Below are positions 11,697-21,744 of a DNA stretch of 64,000 bases, piece by piece. The DNA comes from Bufo bufo (taxonomy: Eukaryota; Chordata; Amphibia; Anura; Bufonidae): positions 591,877,793 through 591,941,792 of the forward strand of contig NC_053390.1 in NCBI RefSeq assembly GCF_905171765.1, read 5' to 3'. Numbering within the stretch: the first letter of the stretch is position 1; the number at the start of each line of letters is the position of its first letter. The notes under the pieces were generated by a model. It did no database searches, was not told where the DNA came from, and saw only the letters and a program-made list of their open reading frames with translations. Made by a program: the position numbers and the translations under genes.

Positions 11697-11890
11697 TAGG
11701 TAATTTGCACGCATGCTGCCTTGCTTGGATGTGGTAGCCGTAGCCGTTTTTCAGGCTGCCTCTCCGGAATCTAACCATGATTCCTCCATTACCCATGGTC
11801 TACATGGTTTGGGCTGAAAATAACATCGAAAGTTGATAGGTCAGACATCCGAATCGGCCACAGGTTATTTAGAGTCACCAAAGTGGCGGC
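11697..11890 (-). rRNA. 18S rRNA fragment (antisense), block 2, pseudogene
   Basis: taatttgcacgcatgctgcc, cttggatgtggtagccgtag, ggctgcctctccggaatct, accatcgaaagttgatagg-like and ttatttagagtcaccaaag match the complement of a 5'-third segment of 18S rRNA. Its order and strand relative to block 1 are those of the intact gene with the stretch between the blocks missing. It is more diverged than block 1, with an agccgt duplication (gtagccgtagccg). Confidence 0.88.
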
Positions 11891-12530
11891 AGGCCCTCGC
11901 TTATAATGTTTTAGATGGTCAGATCAGCAGGCCTTTGCTCCAAATGTTTTTGAGGATCACCAGCAGGCCATCAATCGTAATTTTTCAAGGCTGTGTATGA
12001 TGCCCTCCTTTATGTGCAACAAAGGGTGTATTGGAGTGCCGGTTCCTTGTAATTTTTGGCAGCCCTTTCACTTAGTGCACAGGCTTTATGAGTGTAGGAG
12101 TCCCACTACCTGAACAATTGTACCACAATGTGAATGAGGCCCTCCTTTATGTGATATACAGGTTGTATCGGAGTGCCTCTTCCTTGTAATTTTTGGCAGC
12201 ACTTGAACTTTATATACAAGTAAATATACAGGAAAGAATGTTTCCTAACAATTTTTCCTCTAAAATCGATTTTATCTTCGGTTTGGTGTGTATTATTGTC
12301 AGTCTGTAAAAGTGGCGTACTACTCAGACAACATCGTTCCCAGCAGCGACCTGGGAGTACAAGATGCATCCAGACATCCTCCCCATGCTGTTCCTGAAAC
12401 ATTTTGGTGGTGTTTCCATCAATTTCTGACCTTTTCCTATGAACCAGACACCCTCCCCTCTTCAGAGCAAGGGGTGCCTGGTTTAATGCTCGGGTTCTCC
12501 CATTGACTTCTATTATACTCGGGTGCTCAG
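11891..12530 (+). mobile_element. hAT family 1 trailer, copy a
   Basis: Shares gatgccctcctttatgtg, gtgtattggagtgccggttc, ttatcttcggtttggtg and ccagacaccctcccctcttc with 34,590-35,070. No coding sequence. Confidence 0.75.
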
Positions 12531-13408
12531 TTTATGAAACAAAAAAAATCATGTTTTAGTGTCTCCATAGTCTGAGAGCCATAGTTTTTTATATTTTTTG
12601 GGCAATTGTCTTAGGTAGGGGTTGAAATTTTGCGGGGATGAGGTGCCGGTTAGATTGGTACTATTTTGGGGGGCATATGCCTTTTTGATCGCTTGGTGTT
12701 GCACTTTTAGTGATGTAAGGTGACAAATTTTTTTTTTTTTTACCAAGGTTTTAATTTTTTATTTAAATTTTTTTTAACGATGTTCACCTGAGGGGATTAG
12801 GTCATGTCGGTCGATAATGATGTGGCGATACCTAATATGCCTACTTATCTTTTTTTCTCTATTTTTTACAATTTTCTTAAATTTATTTTGTGAAAAGGAC
12901 ACTTTTTTTACTTGAAACTTTTAATTTTTTTTGTAACAATTTATTTTTTTTACTTCTTTTTTAACTTTATTTTTTTGTCCTACTCTGGGACTTCAACTTT
13001 TGGGGGTCTGATACCTTTACAATGCATCACAATACTTCTGTGTAATACTTAGTATTACACACTGTAATACTCTTCAGGTTGCTTGCCTGTGAGATACAGG
13101 GGGCTGGATCTCAAAGGCTGTCATGGAAGGATAGAAGCTCCCTCCCTCTCCACATATCGCAAGTGCCGCGGTCAGCGCTGACCACGGCACATCTAGGGTT
13201 AATGCGCCAGCATCTGTGTTTTCACCAATGACGGTGCCTACAGCAGGGGTCCTGCTATCAGTGACTGCCGGATCCCTGCCGATGATCGGGCAAGCGTAGC
13301 TCCTACACCCGCCAGATCAGAGCGCCGTAGCTGTATGGCGCTGGGATTTCAGACCCGGATATCAGCACTGTACATGTGCAATGCTGTTATCCTACGGGAT
13401 GGACTTAA

Positions 13409-13937
13409 CCTAACTTATTTATATGCCTGCCAGCTTTACTTTCTGCAATTTGCTCTAAGATGAATTGAAGACTGTCTCATCTCAAAGATCCATTGCCGCT
13501 TGATCTCTTAAGCTGGCCATACATGAGATGGCATTGAGTTTACAGTCACCTCCATTGACTCCATTATACATATGCACTCTTAACTGAGTATGCATGTGTA
13601 TTTTATTGGGAAAAAAGGAGCAGACATAGTGAAATCCAACATGCCCAATACTTCTTGCAGCAGACATCTTGAGACTATTAGGATCCTTCGGTACACATCG
13701 TATTGTGTAAAAAATCAGCACGTTCATCTGACTTTTATATAATTTATATGGCCAGGATGTTTTACTTAAATCCTATTGATTATATACTCCTTACTTTAAC
13801 TTTTTTGTCTGTAAGGCTAAGGCTTTTAACTGCCAGAAATTCATAAATAAAGCACTAAAATATGAAATAATAAATAAGGTTCCTTCTAACATAGCATGCA
13901 TTCAGGAGCCAAGCAAGCACTATACTATATATGTCAA
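13409..13937. other. Intronic sequence without recognised feature
   Basis: No repeat family or coding signal recognised between the TTAA element and the decayed Tc1. Confidence 0.4.
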
Positions 13938-15030
13938 TACACTCTATGTAAAAAAGAATTGGGACACAGCTCTTAGTCATTAAATTCAGGTATTTCATTC
14001 AATCCCATTGCCACAGGTGTAGAAAATCCAGCACCTAGTTATGCAGTCTGCCTTTATAAACATGTGGGAAAGAATGGGTTGTTCTAAAGAGCTCAGTGAA
14101 TTCTAACATGGTACTGTAATAAGTATTGATGAGCGGCATAGGCAATATTAAAATTCCCGATATTTTGCGAATTTTCTGGCCGAATATTCATCATAAATTC
14201 GCAAATTCGATAATTTGTGATCTCAAGTCATTGTTTACTTGATTGCGAAAATCGGCAATGTAATATGTTCGCGATTAGAATATTCAACACTATTCGCAAA
14301 GTGGCGATATTCGCAATTAAAACTCGCAATTCGAATATTCGCACTCAACACTAGTAATAAGATGTCACCATTGTAACACGTTAGTTTGTGACATTTCTTC
14401 TCTCCTAGATATTCTATAATTAACTGAGTGGTATTATTGTAAAATGGAAGCATTTAGGAACCACAGCAACTCAGCCATTAAGTAGCAGATCACACAAAGT
14501 TACAGAGTGGGGTTTCTAAGTGCTAAGGTACAAAGTGCATAAAAGTCGACTGTGCTCTACTGACTCACTAACTTCAGAGTTCCAAGCCTCCTGTGCCATT
14601 AACAACAGTACAAAAACAGTACGCCATGGGTGTTTATGGCATAAGTTTCCATAGCCTAGCAGCTGCAGGAAAGACTTACATCACCAAGCACAATCGTAAC
14701 ATGGAGTGGTGTAAAGCAACCCTGGACTCTGGATCAGTGGAAACATGTTATGTAGAGTTAAGATTCCCACTTCTCTATCTGGAAGTCTGATGGATGAGTC
14801 TGGGTTTGGCAAATCCAAGAGAATGTTAACTGCCTGACTGCAGGAACAAGAATGAAGATTGTGAGTCAGGCTTTCTCGTGTTATATTAGTGTTTGACCTC
14901 ACAAATGGTCTTCTGGAGGAATGAGTAAATATCCCCACAGACACACTCCAAAATGTTGTAGAAAGGCGTCTTATGGGAAGGAACCTATGGATTTTGAATG
15001 GGATGTCAGAAAAGCTCCCGTAGACTTACT
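13938..15030 (+). mobile_element. Decayed Tc1 transposon with internal deletion
   Basis: The sequence preserves a typical Tc1 5' half: gaaagaatgggttgttctaa (start of the transposase), the splice-free N-terminal helix region, ccaagcacaatcgtaacatg and gtctgatgg-tgagtctgggt. It then jumps to the C-terminal part (gtttgacctcacaaatg ... cactccaaaatgttgtagaa), so the central catalytic region is deleted. It is heavily mutated and interrupted by a hAT-type MITE at 14,124-14,353. Boundaries are approximate. Confidence 0.7.
14124..14353. mobile_element. hAT-type MITE (TAGTGATGAGCGG family), 230 bp
   Basis: Flanked by a perfect 8-bp duplication gtaataag (14,116-14,123 and 14,354-14,361). Ends tattgatgagcggcat / actcaacacta are imperfect inverted repeats. 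The interior is rich in gaatattcgc motifs. Other copies: 31,695-32,283, 42,504-42,799 and a split one ending at 60,588. Confidence 0.88.
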
Positions 15031-15548
15031 TTTGTTTATGTGTGTATATATATTTATATATACAGCACATGACTTACATTTACAGTTCATAATCCTTATT
15101 TTTGTTTAGCTACATTTCAAGTAAATATAAATGTATTCCACAAGTAAGCTAGGGATGAAGACATCAGCTTATTAGGAAACTGGATTTTAGCCAGCCAAGG
15201 CTAAAGTATAGTTCCATGTTTCATTGTTCCTCCTTGTTAAATAGGGCAAGTTGGCTGACTAATAAGCAATAATCAAACAAGCACATTTACACATTTGTCT
15301 TTTTATATTTCACAATGTTAAATATTATATTTCAGACTGCAAATACTATAATAAGTCACCTATGGAAACAGCATCACTTCCTGCATTTTAAAGCAAGAGT
15401 TTGGAAAATTCCTAATATAATAAATTATACCGTTTTTGATTCAGATATTTGCATAATTCAGCACAATTGGAATAGTTAGATAATTGTATTATTATTTTAT
15501 AAAATATTGTGACTGCAGTTATGTAATGCCCTATCTATGCATCTTTTT
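15031..15548. other. Intron of NDST3-like gene, no recognised element
   Basis: A/T-rich sequence directly downstream (in gene orientation) of the coding exon. No repeat family recognised. Confidence 0.5.
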
Positions 15549-15620
15549 TTACAATAGAAAATAAAAATGTAACATAATGTAAATTAATTCCATGTACAAG
15601 ATGTCCAGATATGGCCTCAG

Positions 15621-15628
15621 ACTTACCT
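15621..15628 (-). other. Splice donor of the NDST3-like exon
   Basis: On the minus strand the exon ends ...gatgtcaag and the intron begins gtaagt (complement of 15,621-15,626), a consensus donor. Family homology stops exactly here, after NDVK. Confidence 0.9.
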
Positions 15629-16607
15629 TGACATCATTGCTGTTCATTCTAGTTCCTTCTTTGCCTACAAAAATGTCATCTATGTCCACAAGAATAAAGC
15701 GCTCCAGGGACAGGGTTAATTTCTTCTCAGAAAGATAAGATAAAGCATCCACAAAAATAAGCTTGTGCAACCAAAAGTTCAAATTATTGCCAAAGAAAAC
15801 TCTTTGAATACCATCATGAAGACCCAAATCATGAATAACTGTGGCAAATAAGGACATTTTGGACAGTTGTGGTGGTGCACCAACAGGCATCTTTATTTTT
15901 GAAAAAACAATGGGTTGGTAAAGTGAGTTGTTAACCTCAAAGAGAGTCCATTCGTTTCCAAGTAAAGGACTTTTAGCTGTTTTGGAAGGCTTTGTTATAT
16001 GAAGTAAAGGTGTGCTTGGATTAATACAAAAGTTTTTGACTGCCATATTACTATGAATCAGAAATGGGAAGCCCTTAGGATAAAAATTTTGAATACTGTT
16101 TTCTGTGCCTTTAAGAAAACCGATAATGTTAACGCCATACTGAAGACAGTATTTATCCAGAAGTTCCTTATTCCATATGTCCATGTTTGTGTACTTCATA
16201 AAATTTTCATATATGATAAGTGCATATTTTCCAACATGGTTTTCTGTAAGTGGTGGAAGATCACCTTTTCCAGGAGCTATTTCAGCATGGAACTTAAATC
16301 GAATGGATTCTAAAATACTAATAATGTCCTGTCCTAGCTGAGAATACTGGCTCTCTATAAAAACCAAAATAACAGGTTCCATTTTAAAAGAAAAAGATGG
16401 TTTTCCCATTCTCTGTTCAAAGAGTTTATAAGGCAGAGATTCGATATCTCCACATTCTATTTCCATCGTCGCTTCAGAAATTTCATTGTCCTGCTTATAT
16501 CCTGTGTATAAATAATAGGCAGAAATGAGAATGCTTACCATGCAAAAAGTGGCAAGCAGAAGGATTGTCCTTTGAAAATGTCTGTGAAATTTCATGATAT
16601 AACTCAT
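15627..16607 (-). CDS. NDST3: NDST3-like heparan sulfate N-deacetylase/N-sulfotransferase, first coding exon
   Basis: This exon encodes 327 residues of a Golgi type II membrane enzyme that removes acetyl groups from, and N-sulfates, GlcNAc in heparan sulfate. Visible parts: a short basic cytoplasmic tail ([14 protein letters not shown]), one membrane segment (about residues 15-37, [18 protein letters not shown]), a stem, and the start of the N-deacetylase domain with the family blocks [39 protein letters not shown] and [17 protein letters not shown]. The N-terminus resembles NDST3 more than NDST1, 2 or 4, judged from memory. The reading frame is open throughout and ends in phase 0 at a consensus donor, so the protein continues in downstream exons outside the window; full-length family members are about 870-880 residues. 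The open frame reading past the donor to 15,549 is intron. The start ATG is the first in the exon. NDST4 is the main alternative. Confidence 0.93.
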
Positions 16608-16737
16608 CTTGCTAATTGTTGCAAAGAGTTTCAGAGATCAAACAGGATTTAGTATCTCATTTCAGTCCAGTCAAATCATTTATGTAACCATTGCAGCACA
16701 TCTGTCGCTTCCAAAAACACTTCAGAGAACGCGAAAA

Positions 16738-16762
16738 CTGGAAGACAGAAAAAAAATATGCA
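16738..16762 (-). other. Candidate splice acceptor and polypyrimidine tract
   Basis: The minus strand reads a run of T, then ctgtcttccag, before ttttcgcg at 16,737. That would give this exon 130 bases of 5' UTR ahead of the ATG, matching the family layout in which the first coding exon is preceded by non-coding exon(s). Inferred from the consensus only. Confidence 0.6.
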
Positions 16763-16978
16763 CCATTTTATTTGTACAGTTTTATGTGTTGCTTACAACA
16801 AGCTTCACTTCCTGACATATTTGCCCGTTTGTAGGTTTATAAAATATGCATTCGATTTTACATATTGAGCATGCTGTCGTAAAGCTGTGACAGCTGTGTT
16901 GTCCTGAATCAAATGAAACTAGTGGATCTCAAGTCACCTGCAGGCTACATTATAAAAACATTGTTTGAACAGTAACTG

Positions 16979-17137
16979 GAATAAAAGGAGTTCAGCACTT
17001 GAGTTAAATACAAGTAAAAATCCATCACTTTATTCAATCAAAAGATAAAACAATCAACACATCAGAACCCTTTGACTGAATAAAGCAATAGATTTTAGCG
17101 TGGATTTAAATCAAGTGCTTGACTCCTTTTATTTCTG
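16979..17137. repeat. Small foldback repeat, possibly Penelope-derived
   Basis: Left arm ataaaaggagttcagcactt and right arm aagtgcttgactccttttat are inverted copies, and the inner segments (aaatccatcactttattca versus tgaataaag...ggattt) also pair. The layout resembles 31,080-31,256. No target duplication was found and the core is too decayed for a hammerhead call. Confidence 0.5.
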
Positions 17138-17524
17138 ATATTGTGTGGCACTTTCTCCAGTCATCTGAGCATGTGGAGATTTTCCTATTTCTAGGACAGG
17201 TAAGCTGAAAATACTGGTTTGTTACTTAATAACTGCCCTACCTTAAATTTTGACATGTCATAGAGACATGTTAGGACTTTTGATCAGTGGGAGTCGTGGT
17301 CCTGAAATGAAGGGGAAGAAGCACTCAGTTGACCTTTAGCTGTGGTCAGCACTTCTGAAGACTGGCTCAAAGAAGTCTATGAACACTATTACAAGCATGC
17401 GACAGTAGATCGTGTAATGCTGCTTTGCATGCTAAAATATACTACACCTTTGCTGTTGTTTTGTGAATACTTTCTATTTAATACTATGACACATAAAATA
17501 GTAAATTATTAGTAAATAAAATGA

Positions 17525-17885
17525 GAATGCTCGGACTGGGAGAAATGTCTGTATGTGGGTAAGTAACTGGCTCAATGATAGAAAACAGAGGGTGGTTATT
17601 AACGGTACATACTCAGATTGGGTCACTGTCACTAGTGGGGTACCTCAGGGGTCAGTATTGGGCCCTATCCTCTTCAATATATTTATTAATGATCTTGTAG
17701 AAGGCTTGCATAGTAAAATATACATTTTTGCAGATGACACTAAACTGTGTAAAGTAATTAACACGGAAGAGGACAATATACAGCTACAGATGGATCTGGA
17801 TAGATTGGAGGCTTGGGCAGAAGTGGCAGATGAGGTTTAACTCTGACAAATGTAAAGTTATGCACATGGGAAGGGAAAACCATAT
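17525..17885 (+). pseudogene. CR1/L2-type LINE reverse transcriptase fragment
   Basis: The frame at 17,553-17,840 encodes WLNDRKQRVVINGTYSDW, SGVPQGSVLGPILFNIFIND and FADDTKLCKV: reverse-transcriptase motifs including the catalytic FADD box. A frameshift follows, after EAWAE. It belongs to the same family as the minus-strand LINE at 58,793-60,560, whose protein is nearly identical over this part. Truncated at both ends. Confidence 0.9.
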
Positions 17886-18850
17886 TTACCAACATTTCAG
17901 GAACGCCCCAAACCCACCCCAAAACACCCACATCACAATAGCATACTATGTATACTATGGATAATACTTCTTTATGGAAACATTGAACATCTTGCACTAA
18001 ATGAGCAGTTTAATAATCTTTATTGAAAAGTTATGTTATTGGGTTTGTATAGCTTGGAAAACGACTTAGCAAAGAAAAGATGCCCTAAAGATGACGACCT
18101 CCATGGTTAGCTATTACTGTAAGAAGCCACTAGTAAGTCCTGAAATCTCTGCAGTAGAAATTATGTTCTATACAAAGGATATTAAAATGACTAGTTGGCC
18201 CAAGAAATGGCTGAACAAGCCAGGTCCTCCAGAAGGAGAACCACTCCTTGGGATTTCCCTATGCCCTAATTAGGCATATAATTAGTTGCTCCCGAAACAC
18301 TGATGATGAACTTCTATACAATATACAATATTAGTGCCTTACTAGTAAATTCAGCCCCTGTATGTGTCCTGTATTGAGGAGTTAAGAAGAAACAACATTT
18401 GACTGAGGGAGGGACAGTGGAGCAAGAAGAAAGGGGAAGGTTGGAGGGGGAAAATAACAGAGAGGGATCTAAATGTAAGTTTTGTGCTTGTACCCTTAAT
18501 GCTACAGTATGCCAGGTGCACATGACCTGCCTACTAAAAGAGCAATGACGATTGACATGGAAAATGGTGTACTCATGAATCAAAATTTTCAAAGCTTTAT
18601 TCCTGAGGTCAGGAAAAACAAAGATACCTTACGCTTGGGCAGTTAAAGTGCAGAATTAACTGGTACATAAAGCCAGTCCGCAAGTGTTACTGTAAAGATG
18701 ATGTAACCACTTAAATGTTAATCTACAGATGCATTTCAAGAATGTAATTCTTATTTTTATTACATATCTATTAGATACATATATTTACATGGTATGGTTG
18801 GGAAAAGATATAGGTAGGGATGATTTCGTGTTAAAGTGCTCTACCCTGCA
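17886..18850. other. Intronic sequence without recognised feature
   Basis: No recognisable coding or repeat family. Several short frames are judged random. Confidence 0.4.
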
Positions 18851-18858
18851 CACAATTC

Positions 18859-19148
18859 TAGTGTTGAGCAGTGTGCTTCAGATCATAGATCCAAAGTCGC
18901 TTTGTTTAAAACTTCATTTGAATGCTCTATGGAGACCCCTCTCCATACAGCATTCAAATGTATAGGCTTTGCAGAAGTGAAATTCGCTATGTCCGAAGTC
19001 TCGCGATACTTCGTTGAATAACTTCAATTGTTCAACTTGAAAACAATTTTAAAACTGGAATCCGAAGTCAGCTTTGGTACAGAGGTACCGACTGGTCTCC
19101 GTGTGAAGAATCGGATCTATGATCCCAAGTGTGCTTCGCTCAACCTTA
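18859..19148. mobile_element. hAT-type MITE with GTGCTTCGGATC-like arms
   Basis: Ends tagtgttgagcagtgtgctt and the inverse of gtgtgcttcgctcaacctta are inverted repeats. The flanks cacaattc (18,851-18,858) and ctcaattc (19,149-19,156) form an 8-bp duplication with one mismatch. Inside, gatcatagatcc is mirrored by ggatctatgatc. Confidence 0.75.
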
Positions 19149-19388
19149 CTCAATTCACTGATTTTAGAGTCTGAACAATGGCATTTCCAAATTCTCTTTC
19201 TCAGTCTATGAAATACAAAACACCCTAGGCCCAAATGGAAGACGTGTATGGTTTTTGGATTGTAAGAGAAAATAAGTAGGGTGAATATTGTTAAGTAGTG
19301 GGAAAATAACGCAGATGTCTTGGGCGGTTTCACAGTTGTGATGTGTTAACAATTCTAATCGGTATCTAAATCAGGAGAAACTATTCTA

Positions 19389-20950
19389 CAGGGAGTGCAG
19401 AATTATTAGGCAAATGAGTATTTTGACCACATCATCCTCTTTATGCATGTTGTCTTACTCCAAGCTGTATAGGCTCGAAAGCCTACTACCAATTAAGCAT
19501 ATTAGGTGATGTGCATCTCTGTAATGAGAAGGGGTGTGGTCTAATGACATCAACACCCTATATTAGGTGTGCATAATTATTAGGCAACTACCTTTCCTTT
19601 GGCAAAATGGGTCAAAAGAAGGACTTGACAGGCTCAGAAAAGTCAAAAATAGTGAGATATCGTGCAGAGGGATGCAGCACTCTTAAAATTGCAAAGCTTC
19701 TGAAGCGTGATCATCGAACAATCAAGCGTTTCATTCAAAATAGTCAACAGGGTCGCAAGAAGCGTGTGGGAAAACCAAGGCGCAAAATAACTGCCCATGA
19801 ACTGAGAAAAGTCAAGCGTGCAGCTGCCAAGATGCCACTTGCCACCAGTTTGGCCATATTTCAGAGCTGCAACATCACTGGAGTGCCCAAAAGCACAAGG
19901 TGTGCAATACTCAGAGACATGGCCAAGGTAAGAAAGGCTGAAAGACGACCACCACTGAACAAGACACACAAGCTGAAACATCAAGACTGGGCCAAGAAAT
20001 ATCTCAAGACTGATTTTTCTAAGGTTTTATGGACTGATGAAATGAGAGTGAGTCTTGATGGGCCAGATGGATGGGCCCGTGGCTGGATTGGTAAAGGGCA
20101 GAGAGCTCCAGTCCGACTCAGATGCCAGCAAGGTGGAGGTGGAGTACTGGTTTGGGCTGGTATCATCAAAGATGAGCTTGTGGGGCCTTTTCGGGTTGAG
20201 GATGGAGTCAAGCTCAACTCCCAGTCCTACTGCCAGTTTCTGGAAGACACCTTCTTCAAGCAGTGGTACAGGAAGAAGTCTGCATCCTTCAAGAAAAACA
20301 TGATTTTCATGCAGGACAATGCTCCATCACACGCGTCCAAGTACTCACAGCGTGGCTGGCAAGAAAGGGTATAAAATAAGAAAATCTAATGACATGGCCT
20401 CCTTGTTCACCTGATCTGAACCCCATTGAGAACCTGTGGTCCATCATCAAATGTGAGATTTACAAGGAGGGAAAACAGTACACCTCTCTGAACAGTGTCT
20501 GGGAGGCTGTGGTTGCTGCTGCACGCAATGTTGATGGTGAACAGATCAAAACACTGACAGAATCCATGGATGGCAGGCTTTTGAGTGTCCTTGCAAAGAA
20601 AGGTGGCTATATTGGTCACTGATTTGTTTTTGTTCTGTTTTTGAATGTCAGAAATGTATATTTGTGAATGTTGAGATGTTATATTGGTTTCACTGGTAAA
20701 AATAAATAATTGAAATGGGTATATATTTGTGTTTTGTTAAGTTGCCTAATAATTATGCACAGTAATAGTCACCTGCACACACAGATATCCCCCTAAAATA
20801 GCTAAAACTAAAAACAAACTAAAAACTACTTCCAAAAATATTCAGCTTTGATATTAATGAGTTTTTTGGGTTCATTGAGAACATTTTTGTTGTTTAATAA
20901 TAAAATTAATTTTCAAAAATACAACTTGCCTAATAATTCTGCACTCCCTG
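19389..20950 (+). mobile_element. Tc1 transposon, nearly complete, 1,562 bp
   Basis: Terminal inverted repeats cagggagtgcagaattatta / taataattctgcactccctg, flanked by TA at 19,387-19,388 and 20,951-20,952. A second, internal copy of the terminal motif (cataattattaggcaa at 19,572; ttgcctaataattatgcac at 20,742) gives the double inverted-repeat layout of some Tc1 families. It encodes one transposase broken by a single frameshift and a stop. Confidence 0.92.
19607..20622 (+). pseudogene. Tc1 transposase with one frameshift and one stop
   Basis: The N-terminal half shows a paired-type helix-turn-helix (GCSTLKIAKLLKRDHRTIKR) and the basic GKPRRK hinge that follows it. Catalytic residues are visible in LWTDEMRVS (Asp), FMQDNAPSH (Asp) and SPDLNPIENLW (Glu). 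The frame shifts by one base near 20,335-20,355 and the restored frame meets TAA at 20,377. The C-terminal part then runs open to the stop at 20,622. The total length of about 340 residues is normal for Tc1. A young but inactivated copy, able at most to supply ends. Confidence 0.9.
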
Positions 20951-21059
20951 TATTACAAATTAAAACAGGAAACTATAATGATCCTAAAAGGAACATGTGA
21001 AGATAGTAATAATACCATTATTAAAACAGATGCTATATTATTTTAAAGAGCAAACAGGA

Positions 21060-21430
21060 ACAACACCTCATACTCATAGGGCAAGATGCCTGTAACAGGA
21101 TCAGATCTATACTAGGGTTAAAGGAGACCAGCTGTGTATGGATACTTAGTGACAATATGGCAAATACTTAGTGACAATATGGCAAAGTAATATGCAAAGA
21201 GGTATCTATCAGGATAGAGAACCATCTCACTGCCCCACCTTCTGGAAGTGGCTCCTTATGAGTCAAAGTCCAAATTTTTACCAAGCCTTGAGACATAAGA
21301 GAGAATTTCCAAGCCAAATACCCATCCACAGACAGCTGTTTTGGGTTGCATGTCCCTCATCAATACAGAGTAGAATATTAGTATAGAATTGACACTTTTC
21401 AGGGTTAAACCAGGAGAAAAACTATATCTA
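21060..21430. repeat. Dispersed repeat fragment with a 22-bp tandem duplication
   Basis: Contains gccccaccttctggaagtgg and cagacagctgttttgggttg followed by ccctcatcaatacagagtag, which look like part of a common amphibian dispersed repeat (recognised by feel, not by search). tacttagtgacaatatggca is duplicated in tandem at 21,147-21,187. Confidence 0.4.
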
Positions 21431-21744
21431 TGGTGAAAACAGTAAAACAAATGACTATATACATACTGTACAGCATACTCTCAAGCAGCATCACCCCCTT
21501 TTTTCTAATATTTAATTAAAAAGTGAACTCAATTTAAATTTACTAATCAATATTTGCCAGAATTCGGGCAAAATTTGCTTAAAAAAACTGCCATACATCA
21601 TTTTCTCCACAACAATATTTATTTTGTTTTAGACACTTGTTTTCAACTTGTCCAATGAGGGGGCATGGCTTACAGGAAATGACTAATAGGTGATATAAAT
21701 TTAGACTAGACATTCTAAAAGTGCACCAGATTTATCATCCAGTA

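Larger units (their letters stand above)
9464..12530 (+). mobile_element. hAT family 1, copy a: non-autonomous, transposase replaced
   Basis: Start tagtgatgatcgagcatgct matches the left end of the hAT at 28,501. The trailer (about 11,891-12,530) matches 34,441-35,130 of that copy. Copy a has no transposase: the leader tandem repeat (10,060-11,070) runs straight into antisense 18S rRNA sequence and trailer repeats. The 3' terminus (ctcgatcaacacta in the other copy) is missing, so the candidate 8-bp target duplication gtcatgtg (9,456-9,463) has no partner. Internal deletion plus loss of the 3' end make it immobile. Confidence 0.75.
7602..13404 (+). mobile_element. Large TTAA-family element, copy 2, 5' truncated and split by hAT
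   Basis: It begins directly after the TTAA of copy 1 at a position equivalent to about 4,025 of copy 1, so the 5' ~200 bp are missing. The order of internal modules is the same (a 391-bp-type unit, then 340-bp-type units). A hAT element interrupts it at 9,464-12,530. It resumes at 12,531 (gaaacaaaaaaaatcatg) and ends at atggac followed by TTAA at 13,405-13,408. About 110 bp expected at the hAT junction are absent. Confidence 0.6.

Noticed and set aside
11071..11890. Functional rRNA gene
   Set aside because: Only two separated segments of 18S with substitutions and indels, no flanking spacer or 5.8S/28S, embedded in a transposon.
16053..16313. Plus-strand 86-codon frame
   Set aside because: Antisense shadow of the NDST3-like exon, with no family resemblance.
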